64,000 bases of DNA from Roseomonas xinghualingensis (GCF_025791835.1 NZ_JAOXLP010000001.1:186001-250000), one strand, 5' to 3'; shown: positions 19,335 through 28,749, counted from the first letter of the stretch. The notes: generated from the sequence alone by a model not told the origin. A program made the numbers and translations.

Positions 19335-20045
19335 ATGTCCCGCGCCCTGATCCTCGACACCGAGACCACCGGCCTCGATCCCGCCACCGGCGACCGCGTG
19401 CTTGAAGTCGCGGCCATCGAGGTCGTGAACCTCATGCCGACGGGGAAGTCCTTCCACCGCCTCATCAACCCTCAACGCGACGTGCCGCCCGAGGCCAGCA
19501 AGGTCCATGGCTTCACCGCCGCGATGCTGGCCGACAAGCCGCTCTTCGCCGACATCCTGCCTGAGCTTCTGGCCTTCCTGGGCGACGATCCCGTCATCGC
19601 CCACAACGCCCCCTTCGACTTCAACTTCCTCGACCACGAGTTCGACCGTTGCGGCGCCCCGCGTATCCCCCGCACACGGATGGTCGATACGCTGGAGATG
19701 GCGAAGAAGCGCTTCCCCGGCCTACCCAACTCGCTGGACGCGCTCTGCCGCCGCTTCAACATCGACCTCTCGGCGCGCACCACCCACAACGCCCTGCTGG
19801 ACGTGCAGCTCCTCGGTCAGGTCTATCTGGAGCTGATGGGCGGCAAGCAGCCGGGGCTGGAACTCGCCACCGTCATCGGCGGCTCCCGTTCCGGCCAGGT
19901 CGCTGCCGCGGCAGGCCCTGTCACCCGCACCCCGCGCCCCATCACCCCCAGCCCCGAGGAGATGGAACGCCACGCCGCCTTCATCGCCAAGCTGAAGGAT
20001 CCCGTCTGGGCGACGCTTGAGGCGGGAGCCCAACCCGCAGGGTGA
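19335..20045 (+). CDS. dnaQ: DNA polymerase III epsilon subunit (3'-5' proofreading exonuclease)
   Basis: Proofreading subunit of the replicative polymerase. The DEDD-family motifs are intact: ExoI ILDTETTGLDP near residue 5, ExoII HNAPFDFNFLDHE, and ExoIII with HNALLDVQLL supplying the catalytic His and Asp (DEDDh type). At 236 residues the length is typical; the last 45 residues are likely flexible and should include the alpha-subunit-binding segment. GTGA at its 3' end overlaps the start of the following GNAT gene. Confidence 0.95.
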   Translation: MSRALILDTETTGLDPATGDRVLEVAAIEVVNLMPTGKSFHRLINPQRDVPPEASKVHGFTAAMLADKPLFADILPELLAFLGDDPVIAHNAPFDFNFLDHEFDRCGAPRIPRTRMVDTLEMAKKRFPGLPNSLDALCRRFNIDLSARTTHNALLDVQLLGQVYLELMGGKQPGLELATVIGGSRSGQVAAAAGPVTRTPRPITPSPEEMERHAAFIAKLKDPVWATLEAGAQPAG

Positions 20046-20617
20046 GGACCGGGCAGGGCTGGCTTGCTGGCTTCGGCACCGTGATGTTCACCGGGATGAA
20101 CACCGCCCAGGACAATTCGCCGGTCGCGCTGCGACGAACCGCCCGGCTGGCATTGCGCCCGCCGGGCCCGGCCGATCTGGATTTCCTGGTTGGCCTGTTC
20201 GCCCGTCCCGAGCTCGTGGCCCACCGGCCCCATCCTGAGCCGGACAGCGCCGAAGCCTGCGCCGCCCGCCTGGAGCGCGACATGGCACATTGGCGGCGGT
20301 ACGGCTTCGGGCGGTGGGCCGTCGAGTTGGATGGGACCCTGATCGGCTTCGGCGGACTGACGAGGAAGGCGGGTTTCGAGGGGCTGAACCTGTCCTACCA
20401 CCTGCACCCCGATGCCTGGGGACAGGGGTATGCTTCCGAACTGGCGGCCGAGGCGCTGGCGGTCGCCTTCCGCCCATTAGCTGCCCGGAAGGTCATCGGG
20501 CTGGTCCGCCCCGCGAACCCGGAATCACGGCATGTGCTGGAGCGGGCGGGCTTTCTGCCGGAAGCCGAGGTCATGCTGGACGGCGCCCCCAGCCTGCTAC
20601 TCGCGCGCCACCCGTGA
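20042..20617 (+). CDS. GNAT family N-acetyltransferase (RimJ/RimL-like)
   Basis: Predicted acetyltransferase of the Acetyltransf_3 branch. RRTARLALRPPGPADLDFL opens the domain; LSYHLHPDAWGQGYASELA carries the acetyl-CoA-binding loop and NPESRHVLERAGF the C-terminal helix motif. GTG 20042 overlaps the dnaQ stop and gives 191 residues, but ATG 20084 or 20096 would remove a poorly conserved leader. Its 3' end overlaps the convergent permease gene by 21 bp. The acceptor, a protein N-terminus or a small molecule, cannot be told. Confidence 0.8.
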   Translation: MRTGQGWLAGFGTVMFTGMNTAQDNSPVALRRTARLALRPPGPADLDFLVGLFARPELVAHRPHPEPDSAEACAARLERDMAHWRRYGFGRWAVELDGTLIGFGGLTRKAGFEGLNLSYHLHPDAWGQGYASELAAEALAVAFRPLAARKVIGLVRPANPESRHVLERAGFLPEAEVMLDGAPSLLLARHP

Positions 20618-22588
20618 GGAAGGGCTTTCCGCGAAGTCCTCACCCCGCGCCGCTTCCTCCTCGGAACCCTGCTCCCTACGCCCTCCCGCCGCCGTCACCA
20701 GGCACTCCACCGCCTCCCGCAGCGACCGTGCCTCGCATGGCTTGCTTCCATCATCGCTTCCCTCCTCGCGCAGCGCCGCCAGCACCGGGCTGTCACGCTC
20801 CGCGCCCCAGACCCCCGCCACCAGCGCCACCCCGGGGAAGCGCCGACGCAGCCGCCGCATCGCGTATCGGGCACTCGCCGCCCCGCTCCCCCCATCCAGC
20901 GCCGACAGCACCACCGCCCGCACCCCTTCCGGTGCCGGCGCCGTCCCGCGCAGCGCCTCGTTCGGCAGCACCCGCGCCCCGAAGCCCTTCATCGACAGCA
21001 CCTGCGCCAGCATCACGGTGGCCTGCTCATCCAGCCGCCCCCGCCCCACCACGCAGAGCACCGCACCCGGTGCCTCCCATTCCGGCGGCAGTTCAGGGTC
21101 CGGAAGGCGCTCGGCCGCCTCGCCCCCTTCCGCCTCCACCGGCCCGTCCGTCACCAGCGCCTCGGCGTCCTCATGGTCGGACAGGTCGTCCAGCAACCCG
21201 TCCACCCGCGCCCGCAGCACATCCAGCCGCGTTCGGTTCAGCACCCCGCGCGCGGCATCCCCCTGCGCCAGAGCCAGCCCCGGCAGCGCCACCGTGTCGT
21301 AGTAGCCTCGCAGCGTCAGCGTCCGCAGCTGCAGCTCCGCCTGCTCCACCAACCCGTCGCCATCCCCGGCCAGCGCCCGCTGGTAGAAGGTTTCCGGCGG
21401 CTGCAGCGCCGCCCGGTCGCCCAGCATCACGTCGAGGAATTCCAGCCGGTCCACATGCCGGCCCAGCACCACCAGCCCCACCGTCAGCGGCGTGGCCAGC
21501 AGCAGCCCGATGGGGCCCCACAGCCAGGCCCAGAAGGCGGTGGCCAGCAGCACCGCCACCGGCGAGAGCCCGGTGGAATGTCCATAGACCAGCGGCTCGA
21601 ACACATGCCCCATCACCGGCTCGGCGATGATGAACAGCGCGAGCACCCAGAGCATCATGGTCCAGCCCGGATCCACCGCCACCGCCAGCAGCAGCGGGAA
21701 GGCCGCCGCGATGATGCCGCCGATGAAGGGCACGAAGCGCATCAACCCCGCGATCACGCCCCAGAGCAGCGGATTGGGGATGCCGATCGCCCAGAGGCCG
21801 AAGGTGATCGCGATACCGAAGCCCGTGTTCAGCGCCGTCTGCGCCAGGAAGTAACGGGACAGGCGCGAGGCCGCGTCGTTCAGCGCCGCCGTGGTCCGCT
21901 GCAGGTCGCGCGAGCCGATCAGCTTGATGATCCGGTCCCGCAGGTCCTCCCGGTAGAGCAGCAGGAACACCACGAAGACGAAGACGATGCCCGTATGCGC
22001 CACCGGCCCCAGAAGCGGCCCCACCACCCGCTGCAGCACGGTCAGGACCCCGGGCGTCGGCTCCCGCACCTCCACTGGCAGCGGGGGCAGCCCGGCCTGC
22101 GGCCTGGCGGGCGATGGCGCCTCCTCCCGCTGCGACAGGTTCGCCCCCAGGTTCTGCAGCAGCTCCGAAGCGCGCCCGAGCATCCCTCCCTGGCCGAACA
22201 GCCCGCCCAGCTTCTCCGTGATGACGGCCTGATGATGGGGCAGGTCATCTGCCAATTCCGCCAGCTGCCGGCCCAGGACCACGCCGATGCCTGAAAGCAG
22301 CGCGACGGCCAGCACCACGCCCAGCAGCTCCGCCCCCACGCGCGGCACGCCCACCTTGCGGAAGCCCCGCACCACCGGCGCCAGCACGAAGGCCAGCAGC
22401 ACCGCCAGGGCCAGCGGAACCAGCAGCTCCCGCGTGAAATACAGCACCGCCACCATGGCGATGCCGGCATAGAGCACTCCCGGGCCGGTGGTGGGCACCG
22501 CCGCCGCCGCCACTTCGGTCGAAAGGCTGGAGCGGCCGAGCCCCGTGCCGCGGGGCGGGGTCGAACGGGATACGGGCGGGTCGGACAT
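20597..22588 (-). CDS. AI-2E family transporter with extended C-terminal domain
   Basis: Member of the AI-2E exporter superfamily (TqsA/PerM/YdiK type). The N-terminal 380 residues are strongly hydrophobic with about eight helices, including LLVPLALAVLLAFVLAPVV and the family region GVIAGLMRFVPFIGGIIAAAF. ATG 22588 with GGAG upstream gives 663 residues, far longer than the usual 340-380. The extra C-terminal part is soluble and contains a Rossmann-like stretch (VLCVVGRGRLDEQATVMLAQ) similar in flavour to B12-binding or signalling folds, then an acidic tail. Substrate unknown. Confidence 0.85.
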   Translation of the reverse strand: MSDPPVSRSTPPRGTGLGRSSLSTEVAAAAVPTTGPGVLYAGIAMVAVLYFTRELLVPLALAVLLAFVLAPVVRGFRKVGVPRVGAELLGVVLAVALLSGIGVVLGRQLAELADDLPHHQAVITEKLGGLFGQGGMLGRASELLQNLGANLSQREEAPSPARPQAGLPPLPVEVREPTPGVLTVLQRVVGPLLGPVAHTGIVFVFVVFLLLYREDLRDRIIKLIGSRDLQRTTAALNDAASRLSRYFLAQTALNTGFGIAITFGLWAIGIPNPLLWGVIAGLMRFVPFIGGIIAAAFPLLLAVAVDPGWTMMLWVLALFIIAEPVMGHVFEPLVYGHSTGLSPVAVLLATAFWAWLWGPIGLLLATPLTVGLVVLGRHVDRLEFLDVMLGDRAALQPPETFYQRALAGDGDGLVEQAELQLRTLTLRGYYDTVALPGLALAQGDAARGVLNRTRLDVLRARVDGLLDDLSDHEDAEALVTDGPVEAEGGEAAERLPDPELPPEWEAPGAVLCVVGRGRLDEQATVMLAQVLSMKGFGARVLPNEALRGTAPAPEGVRAVVLSALDGGSGAASARYAMRRLRRRFPGVALVAGVWGAERDSPVLAALREEGSDDGSKPCEARSLREAVECLVTAAGGRREQGSEEEAARGEDFAESPSSRVARE

Positions 22589-22776
22589 GGGCTCCACGAG
22601 AGAAGAAGGCCGGGACGGAACGCCGGGCGCGGGCTTTGGTCACAACCGGCGCGGGCCGCGGCCTTCCTCTCCCCAAAGCTGGCCCCAAAGCTGGCCGGAT
22701 CGCCGCCCTGGCCCTATCTTCCGGCCGAGCCTTCCGGCACCCCCGGAGATGCCCCTCCAGAGACATCAGGTCCCCG

Positions 22777-22998
22777 ATGCGCGATTCCCAATACACCGGC
22801 TACACCCCCAACCGCGTCGAGGGTGTCACCGCCGATGAGGTGATCCAGGTCACCTCCCGCCATGTCCCCTGCGATGGCGGCGGCGCCTCCGGCCATCCGC
22901 GCATCTGGCTGCGGATCGAGGGCGAGGAGATCACCTGCCCCTATTGCTCGCGCACCTATCGCCTCGCCCCCGGCGCGGGTGACGACAACCATCACTGA
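22777..22998 (+). CDS. CHCC-type zinc-finger protein (NDUFS6-like)
   Basis: A 73-residue protein with a Cys-His-Cys-Cys zinc site: Cys32, His40, Cys54 and Cys57 (HVPCDGGGASGHPRIWL and EITCPYCSRTY). This is the zf-CHCC domain found in the mitochondrial complex I subunit NDUFS6 and in small alphaproteobacterial proteins. A role in respiratory complex I assembly is inferred from that homology. polA starts 4 bp after its stop, so they are probably co-transcribed, a pairing with no obvious functional logic. Confidence 0.87.
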   Translation: MRDSQYTGYTPNRVEGVTADEVIQVTSRHVPCDGGGASGHPRIWLRIEGEEITCPYCSRTYRLAPGAGDDNHH

Positions 22999-23002
22999 TC
23001 CC

Positions 23003-25843
23003 ATGGCCAGCGAGCGCGAGAATACCGACGAGGCCGCCGACAAGGCCCCGGTCGCAGATCCCATCACCTCCGAGGTGAACCCGGACCGCCACCTCATCCT
23101 GGTGGACGGCTCGGGCTACATCTTCCGTGCCTTCCACGCGCTGCCGCCGATGACCAACCCGGCCGGCGTGCCGGTGAACGCCGTCTTCGGCTTCACCCAG
23201 ATGCTGGCCAATTTCCTCTCGAAGCATGCCGGCAGCCACATCGCCGTCGTCTTCGACGCCTCGCGCGCCACCTTCCGCAACCAGATCTACGCCGACTACA
23301 AGGCCCACCGCCCGGAGGCCCCGGAGGAGCTGAAGCCGCAGTTCGGCCTGATCCGCGAGGCCACCGACGCCTTCTGCGTCGCCCGCGTGGAGCTGGATGG
23401 CTACGAGGCCGACGACCTGATCGCCGCCTATGCCACCGCCTTCGCGAAAGATGGCGGCAACGTCACCATCGTCTCCTCCGACAAGGACCTGATGCAGCTT
23501 GTGGATGACCGCATCCGCATGCTGGACCCCATCAAGCAGAAGCCGATCCACGCCGCCGAGGTGATGGAGAAGTTCGGCGTCGCGCCGGAAAAGGTGGTGG
23601 AAGTCCAGGCCCTGGCCGGCGATTCCACCGACAACATCCCGGGCGTCCCCGGCATCGGTATCAAGACCGCCGCCCAGCTCATCGAGCAGTTCGGCGATGT
23701 CGAGACGCTTCTCTCCCGCCTTTCCGAGATCAAGCAGCCCAAGCGCCGCCAAGCGCTGGAGGAGAATGCGGAAAAGGCCCGCATCTCCCGCAGGCTGGTG
23801 GAGCTGGACCGCAACGCGCCGCTCCCCTGCCCGATGGAGGAGCTGGCCACCCGCGCGCCGGATACCAGCAAGCTGGCCGGCTTCCTGAAGTCCCACGGCT
23901 TCCGCAGCGTGCAGCACCGGCTGGGCCTGGACGCGAATGGCGAGGTCCCCGTCTCCCGCCCCGCCGGCCCCGCGCCCGCCCCCCAGGCCCTCGGCCTGCC
24001 CGAGCAGGGCGCATCCTTCGGCCCCTATGAGACGATCACGACGATCGACGCGCTGCATGCCTTCGCCAGGGCCGCGCGCGAGGCCGGCGTGATGGCGCTG
24101 GACACCGAGACCACCAGCCTCGATGCGCTGAACGCCTCCCTCGTCGGCATCTGCATGGCGGTGGCGCCCGGAAGGGCCGCCTATCTCCCGCTTCGCCACG
24201 AAGGCACGGACATGCTCACCCCCGCGCCGGAGCAGCTTCCCTTCGATGCGGCGGTCGATGTCCTGCGCCCCCTTTTCGCGGACCCTTCCGTCCTGAAGGT
24301 CCTGCACAACGCCAAATACGATCTCGAAGTCCTCGGCCGCGAAGCCAATGGCGGCTTCGAGGTGTCGCCGATCGACGACACCATGATGATCTCCTACAGC
24401 CTCGATGCCGGCCGCCACGGCCATGGCATGGACGAGCTGTCGCGCCGCCATCTCAACCACCAGCCCATCACCTATGACGAGGTCACGGGCACCGGCCGCA
24501 CGCGCAAGCCCTTCGCCCAGATCCCGCTGGACATGGCCACCGCCTATGCCGCCGAGGATGCCGATGTCACGCTGCGCCTCTGGCAGGCGCTCCGGCCGAA
24601 GCTGCGGGAGGAAAAGGCCCTCGCCCTCTACGAGCAGGTCGAGCGCCGCATGATCACCGTGCTCCGCGACATGGAGGTCGCGGGCGTGAGGGTGGACGGC
24701 CCCGCCCTCAAGCAGACCGGCGCCGAGTTCACCGAGCGCATGGCGGCGCTGGAGAAGGAGATCCACGAGATCGCCGGCCGCCCCTTCGCCGTCGGCTCAC
24801 CGAAGCAACTCGGGGAAATCCTCTTCGGCGAGATGGGCCTGCAGGGCGGCCGCAAGGGCAAGTCCGGCGCCTATTCCACCGATGCCGCCACGCTGGAGGA
24901 ACTGGCCGCCACCACCGGCCACCCCCTCCCGCGCAAGGTGCTCGACTGGCGCCAGCTCTCGAAGCTGAACTCCACCTATGTCGAGGGGCTCCAGGCCCAG
25001 ATCGCGGCGGATGGCCGGGTCCATACGGACTTCTCCATGGCCATCACCAGCACCGGCCGCCTGTCCTCGACCGAGCCGAACCTCCAGAACATCCCGATCC
25101 GCACCGAGGAAGGCGTCCGCATCCGCCGCGCTTTCGTGGCCGAGCCGGGCCACCTGCTGCTGGCCGCCGACTACAGCCAGATCGAGCTGCGCCTCCTGGC
25201 CCATGTCGCCCAGGTACCATCCCTGCTGGAGGCCTTCGCCACGGGGCAGGACATCCATGCCCGCACGGCCTCGGACATCTACCGCATCCCGCTGGACCAG
25301 GTGGACCGCGAGGCACGCCGCCGCGCCAAGACCATCAATTTCGGCATCATCTACGGCATGTCCGCCTTCGGCCTGGCCGGCCGCCTCGGCATCTCCCCCG
25401 CCGAGGCGCGCGGCATCATCGATGCCTATTTCGCCCAGTATCCCGGCATCCGCGACGCCATGGAGCGCTTCAAGGAAGACGCGCGCACCAATGGCTATGT
25501 GCAAACCCCCTTCGGCCGGAAGCTCTGGATCCCCGAGATCGCCTCGAAGAACCAGGGGCTGCGCGGCAATGCCGAGCGCGCGGCCATCAACGCCCCCTTC
25601 CAGGGCGGCGCGGCCGAGGTGATCAAGCGCGCGATGGTCCGCCTCCCCTCCGCCTTGCGCGACCAGGGGCTCCAGGCCCGCATGCTCCTCCAGGTGCATG
25701 ACGAGCTTCTCTTCGAAGTGCCCGAAGGCGAGGTGGAGGCAACCAAGCCCGTGGTGCGCGGGATCATGGAGAACGTCGCCACCCTCGACGTACCCCTGTC
25801 GGTCGAGATCGGCACCGGCCACTCCTGGGCCGAGGCGCACTGA
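23003..25843 (+). CDS. polA: DNA polymerase I
   Basis: Gap-filling and repair polymerase that also removes Okazaki primers. ATG 23003 gives 946 residues in three domains. The 5' nuclease begins HLILVDGSGYIFRAFHAL and includes GYEADDLIA and GDSTDNIPGVPGIG. The 3'-5' exonuclease keeps its motifs (ALDTETTSLD, HNAKYDLEVL, YAAEDADVTL), so proofreading should be active. The polymerase has motif A ADYSQIELRLLAH, the O-helix KTINFGIIYGMSAFG and motif C LLQVHDELLFEVP. It starts just after the zinc-finger gene and ends at a hairpin. Confidence 0.97.
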   Translation: MASERENTDEAADKAPVADPITSEVNPDRHLILVDGSGYIFRAFHALPPMTNPAGVPVNAVFGFTQMLANFLSKHAGSHIAVVFDASRATFRNQIYADYKAHRPEAPEELKPQFGLIREATDAFCVARVELDGYEADDLIAAYATAFAKDGGNVTIVSSDKDLMQLVDDRIRMLDPIKQKPIHAAEVMEKFGVAPEKVVEVQALAGDSTDNIPGVPGIGIKTAAQLIEQFGDVETLLSRLSEIKQPKRRQALEENAEKARISRRLVELDRNAPLPCPMEELATRAPDTSKLAGFLKSHGFRSVQHRLGLDANGEVPVSRPAGPAPAPQALGLPEQGASFGPYETITTIDALHAFARAAREAGVMALDTETTSLDALNASLVGICMAVAPGRAAYLPLRHEGTDMLTPAPEQLPFDAAVDVLRPLFADPSVLKVLHNAKYDLEVLGREANGGFEVSPIDDTMMISYSLDAGRHGHGMDELSRRHLNHQPITYDEVTGTGRTRKPFAQIPLDMATAYAAEDADVTLRLWQALRPKLREEKALALYEQVERRMITVLRDMEVAGVRVDGPALKQTGAEFTERMAALEKEIHEIAGRPFAVGSPKQLGEILFGEMGLQGGRKGKSGAYSTDAATLEELAATTGHPLPRKVLDWRQLSKLNSTYVEGLQAQIAADGRVHTDFSMAITSTGRLSSTEPNLQNIPIRTEEGVRIRRAFVAEPGHLLLAADYSQIELRLLAHVAQVPSLLEAFATGQDIHARTASDIYRIPLDQVDREARRRAKTINFGIIYGMSAFGLAGRLGISPAEARGIIDAYFAQYPGIRDAMERFKEDARTNGYVQTPFGRKLWIPEIASKNQGLRGNAERAAINAPFQGGAAEVIKRAMVRLPSALRDQGLQARMLLQVHDELLFEVPEGEVEATKPVVRGIMENVATLDVPLSVEIGTGHSWAEAH

Positions 25844-25849
25844 GCAAAC

Positions 25850-25872
25850 CCGGGAGGCACCGCGCCTCCCGG
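25850..25872 (+). terminator. Hairpin after polA
   Basis: CCGGGAGGC (25850-25858) pairs with GCCTCCCGG (25864-25872) across a 5-nt loop, 6 bp after the polA stop. No U-tract follows, so termination is less certain than the position suggests. The same CCGGGAGG stem occurs at 43954 and 62768. Confidence 0.5.
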
Positions 25873-25941
25873 TTCCGGAGCAAATACGAAGACCGGTGGC
25901 GTGCTGCCGCAAACATCCGCCACTGGGCCCGTTCTGGCGCC

Positions 25942-27177
25942 ATGGCTTCAAAAGCATCCCGCCAATCCCCGGCCAGCCCCGACCACGCCGCGGAAGCCCG
26001 GCGCCTGCGCCTGCACCAGCGCATCCTGCGGGATTTCGGCCGGATCTCCCTTGAGGACCTGGAACTCAAGCCGCTCCTCCAGCGCGCCGTGGCCCAGGCG
26101 GCCCGCGCCACCGGCGTCCGCCACACCAAGCTCATGCGCTACCGCGCCGAGCAAGGCGACCTGCTGGTCGAAGCCGGCCTGGGCTGGGAGCCGGGCATCG
26201 TCGGCCGCGCCCGCTTCGGCATCGACATCGCCTCGCCCCCCGGCCGTGCCCTGCAGACCGGCCAGCCGGTGGTGATCGAGGACATCCGCGACCATCCCGA
26301 GTTCCGCCTCGACCCCGTGCTGGGGCAGCATGGGATCGTCGCGCTCCTCAACGTCCCCATCCGCTATGACGGCATCATCTGGGGCACGCTGGAGGCCGAC
26401 AGCGAGGAGCCGGATCATTTCGACGAACTCGATGTCGAGTTCCTCGAAGCCATGGCCGCGCTCGTCGCCGGCGCCTTGCAGCGCCGTCAGGCCGTCCTTC
26501 AGGCCGAGGCCGCAGCCGCCGAACTGGCCGTGCGCGCCGAGCGGCGGACCACGCTGCTCCGCGAGCTCCAGCACCGGGCCAAGAACAACCTCGCCCTCGT
26601 GGTGTCCATGCTGGGGCGGGAACGGCGGACCGCCCTCGCGCAACAGGATACCCGTGCCGCCGGCCGGCTGGGCACCCTCATGCGCCGGGTTACCGCGATA
26701 GCCCTCGCGCAGGACCGCCTCTCGGCCGTGGAGGAGGGCGGTATGGGGGACGGCACCGGCACCGACCTTGCCGGCTATCTGCAGGCGCTGCTCAGCAGCC
26801 TCGAACTGAGCCTTGGTGGGAAGGTCATCCTCGACATCGACCTGGAGCCCTGCACCCTGCCCTTCGACAAGGCCGTCGCCGCCGGCCTTGTGGTGAACGA
26901 GCTGGTCACCAATGCCGTGAAGCACGCCTATCCGGATGGCGAGGAAGGCGTCGTGCGCATCTCCCTCCACACCGATGAAGGCCTGGCCGAGGCATCGCTC
27001 ACCGTCGCCGATGATGGCCGCGGCACCGATGCCTCCGCTCTCACCGCGCGCCGGGCCGGCGGTGGCCAGGGGCTGGAACTCCTGCGCCTCCTGGCCCAGC
27101 AACTCGGTGGCGATATCGAGCACGAGAGGCAGGAGCGCGGCACCAGCATCACCCTGCGCTTCCCGTTGGTCTCCTGA
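25942..27177 (+). CDS. GAF-domain sensor histidine kinase, HisKA_2/HWE type
   Basis: Soluble sensor kinase of 411 residues. A GAF domain fills about residues 40-180 (ATGVRHTKLMRYRAEQGD, then VPIRYDGIIWGTLEAD). The dimerisation and phosphoacceptor helix LLRELQHRAKNNLALV places the phosphorylated His at 211, with the H-R-x-K-N pattern of the HisKA_2 group. The ATPase domain has VVNELVTNAVKHAYPDG and TVADDGRGTD and ends ITLRFPLVS. No transmembrane segment and no response regulator nearby, so it is an orphan. Such kinases often feed the PhyR-EcfG general stress response or sense light or redox. Confidence 0.9.
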   Translation: MASKASRQSPASPDHAAEARRLRLHQRILRDFGRISLEDLELKPLLQRAVAQAARATGVRHTKLMRYRAEQGDLLVEAGLGWEPGIVGRARFGIDIASPPGRALQTGQPVVIEDIRDHPEFRLDPVLGQHGIVALLNVPIRYDGIIWGTLEADSEEPDHFDELDVEFLEAMAALVAGALQRRQAVLQAEAAAAELAVRAERRTTLLRELQHRAKNNLALVVSMLGRERRTALAQQDTRAAGRLGTLMRRVTAIALAQDRLSAVEEGGMGDGTGTDLAGYLQALLSSLELSLGGKVILDIDLEPCTLPFDKAVAAGLVVNELVTNAVKHAYPDGEEGVVRISLHTDEGLAEASLTVADDGRGTDASALTARRAGGGQGLELLRLLAQQLGGDIEHERQERGTSITLRFPLVS

Positions 27178-27382
27178 TGCCGGGGCGGGCGCCCCCGCCG
27201 GCCTCTCGGACGAAGCCTATGCCAGCCTGCATGACCGCTTCCGCCGCGGCATGCAAAGCCCGGTCTGGCGCAATTTCCTGCAACGGACCGGCGCCATGGA
27301 CGGCTATCTGGACGGCCCCGGCTTCCAGCAGGCGACAGACCGCGTCATCGACGCCCTGCGCGGCGTGGTGGAGCCGAGTTAA
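27177..27382 (+). pseudogene. Small ORF downstream of the kinase, apparently frameshifted near its start
   Basis: The frame ending at 27382 has strong coding character right after the kinase stop (GLSDEAYASLHDRFRRGMQS, then PVWRNFLQ and ending RVIDALRGVVEPS) but no start codon except an internal ATG at 27251. The ATG at 27177, overlapping the kinase stop as TGATG, is one reading frame off. One missing base in the G/C run at 27179-27200 would join them into a protein of about 68 residues. Either a recent mutation or an assembly error is possible. No family recognised. Confidence 0.45.
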
Positions 27383-27400
27383 GCGAGGCCGGAAACGCAT

Positions 27401-27445
27401 CGGGGGAGAGACACCCTGGCCGAATGGCCGGGCATCTCTCCCCCG
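27401..27445. terminator. Hairpin in the convergent kinase/rpsO gap
   Basis: CGGGGGAGAGA (27401-27411) and TCTCTCCCCCG (27435-27445) form a perfect 11-bp stem; the loop contains a second small stem (GGCC/GGCC). It lies 41 bp beyond the rpsO stop on the minus strand. No U-tract on either side. Confidence 0.5.
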
Positions 27446-27485
27446 AAGGCCGGTGGAAGGCCGAAGCCTTCCCCGGGAAACCCGC

Positions 27486-27758
27486 TTAGCGGCGCAGGCC
27501 GAGGCGCCCGATCAGGGTCTCGTAGCGCTGCTTGTTCTTGCGCTTCACATAGTCCAGCAGGCCGCGGCGCTGGCCGACGAGAACGAGCAGGCCACGCCGG
27601 GAGTGGAAGTCCTTCGGGTGGGCCTTCATGTGCTCGGTCAGCGACGAAATGCGCTCGGAGAGCAGGGCGACCTGCACTTCGGGCGAACCGGTGTCGCCGG
27701 GGCCGGTCGCGTATTCCTTGATGAGCGCCGCGCGGCGCTCCGGAGTGATCATCGACAT
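27486..27758 (-). CDS. rpsO: 30S ribosomal protein S15
   Basis: Primary 16S rRNA-binding protein of the small-subunit platform. The 90 residues contain the S15 landmarks [36 protein letters not shown] and the C-terminal [24 protein letters not shown] 27752 (MITPERR) is an alternative start two codons in. It follows truB by 28 bp. In most bacteria pnp comes next, but here a convergent kinase gene does, so pnp has been separated. Confidence 0.97.
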   Translation of the reverse strand: MSMITPERRAALIKEYATGPGDTGSPEVQVALLSERISSLTEHMKAHPKDFHSRRGLLVLVGQRRGLLDYVKRKNKQRYETLIGRLGLRR

Positions 27759-27786
27759 CGGGATGTCCTAGGATGGGGTTCTCAGA

Positions 27787-28749
27787 TCACCCGCGGGCGA
27801 GCCAGCGTTCGGGGCGGAGAAGCCCCTCCCCCAACCGGCACAATCCCATCAGGCGCTCCCCCGACAGCACGCGAACCAGGCCCCCATCGGGGTTGGCTGC
27901 CTGCGGAACCCGGCCCATGAACTCAACCAGGGACAATTCCTGGCCGAATGACAGCCGAGCGGCCTCCGCTTCGGTAACGGCCAGTGCCGGGATGTCGTCC
28001 AGCGCGGTCGTCACCGGCAGCAGAAGCGCCGGGGAAGGGGGCGGGGTATCCCCCGTAACGACCAGGCTGTCCAGCGGAATCGCGTGTTCCTCGCGGAAAG
28101 GCCCGACCCGCAGCCGCCGCAGCGCCGCGATATGCCCCACCGTCCCCGCCGCCCGCGCCAGATCCCGCGCCAGGGAGCGCATGTACACGCCCTTGCCGCT
28201 CTGCACATGGAAGATGGCGGTGTCGTCATCCACGCGCTCGACCAACTCGAACACATCCACCCGCGCGGGCCGGGGCTTCAGCTCCACCACCTGCCCCTCG
28301 CGCGCCAGGTCATAGGCCCGCTCGCCGCCGATCTTGATGGCCGAATAGATGGGCGGCACCTGCATGATGTCGCCCCGGAACGCCGGCAGCGCCGCCTCCA
28401 GCTGCTCATTCGTCGGCCGGTAATCCGAGGTCGCGATGGTCTTGCCATCGGCGTCGTCCGAATCCCGCTCGTCGCCCATCTTCAGCGTGAAGCGATAGAC
28501 CTTGGTGCTGTCCATGACATAGGGCACCGCCTTGGTCGCCGCCCCGAAGGCGATCGGCAGGATGCCCGTCGCCAGCGGGTCCAGCGTCCCGCCATGCCCC
28601 ACCTTCTGCGCATCGAAGGCACGCTTGAGCTTCGTCACCACATCCGTCGAGCCCATGCCCGACGGCTTGTCCACGATCAGCCAGCCATCCAGCGGACGCC
28701 CCTTGGGCTTCCGGTTCTGCCGCCGATGATGTCCACCATGTCCCGCCAT
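27787..28749 (-). CDS. truB: tRNA pseudouridine(55) synthase TruB
   Basis: Makes pseudouridine 55 in the T-loop of nearly all tRNAs. The N-terminal GWLIVDKPSGMGST, the catalytic-Asp motif GHGGTLDPLATGILP and the later YSAIKIGGERAYDLAREG are diagnostic; the 320 residues include the usual C-terminal PUA-like region. The N-terminal Arg/Lys-rich extension (HHRRQNRKPKGRP) is common in alphaproteobacteria. It is paired with rpsO on the minus strand, but the usual upstream partner rbfA is about 31 kb away in this window (59.6 kb). Confidence 0.96.
   Translation of the reverse strand: MAGHGGHHRRQNRKPKGRPLDGWLIVDKPSGMGSTDVVTKLKRAFDAQKVGHGGTLDPLATGILPIAFGAATKAVPYVMDSTKVYRFTLKMGDERDSDDADGKTIATSDYRPTNEQLEAALPAFRGDIMQVPPIYSAIKIGGERAYDLAREGQVVELKPRPARVDVFELVERVDDDTAIFHVQSGKGVYMRSLARDLARAAGTVGHIAALRRLRVGPFREEHAIPLDSLVVTGDTPPPSPALLLPVTTALDDIPALAVTEAEAARLSFGQELSLVEFMGRVPQAANPDGGLVRVLSGERLMGLCRLGEGLLRPERWLARG

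Noticed and set aside
22931..24766. 611-residue open frame antisense to polA
   Set aside because: Mirror of a strongly coding sense gene; composition is biased and no domain is visible.
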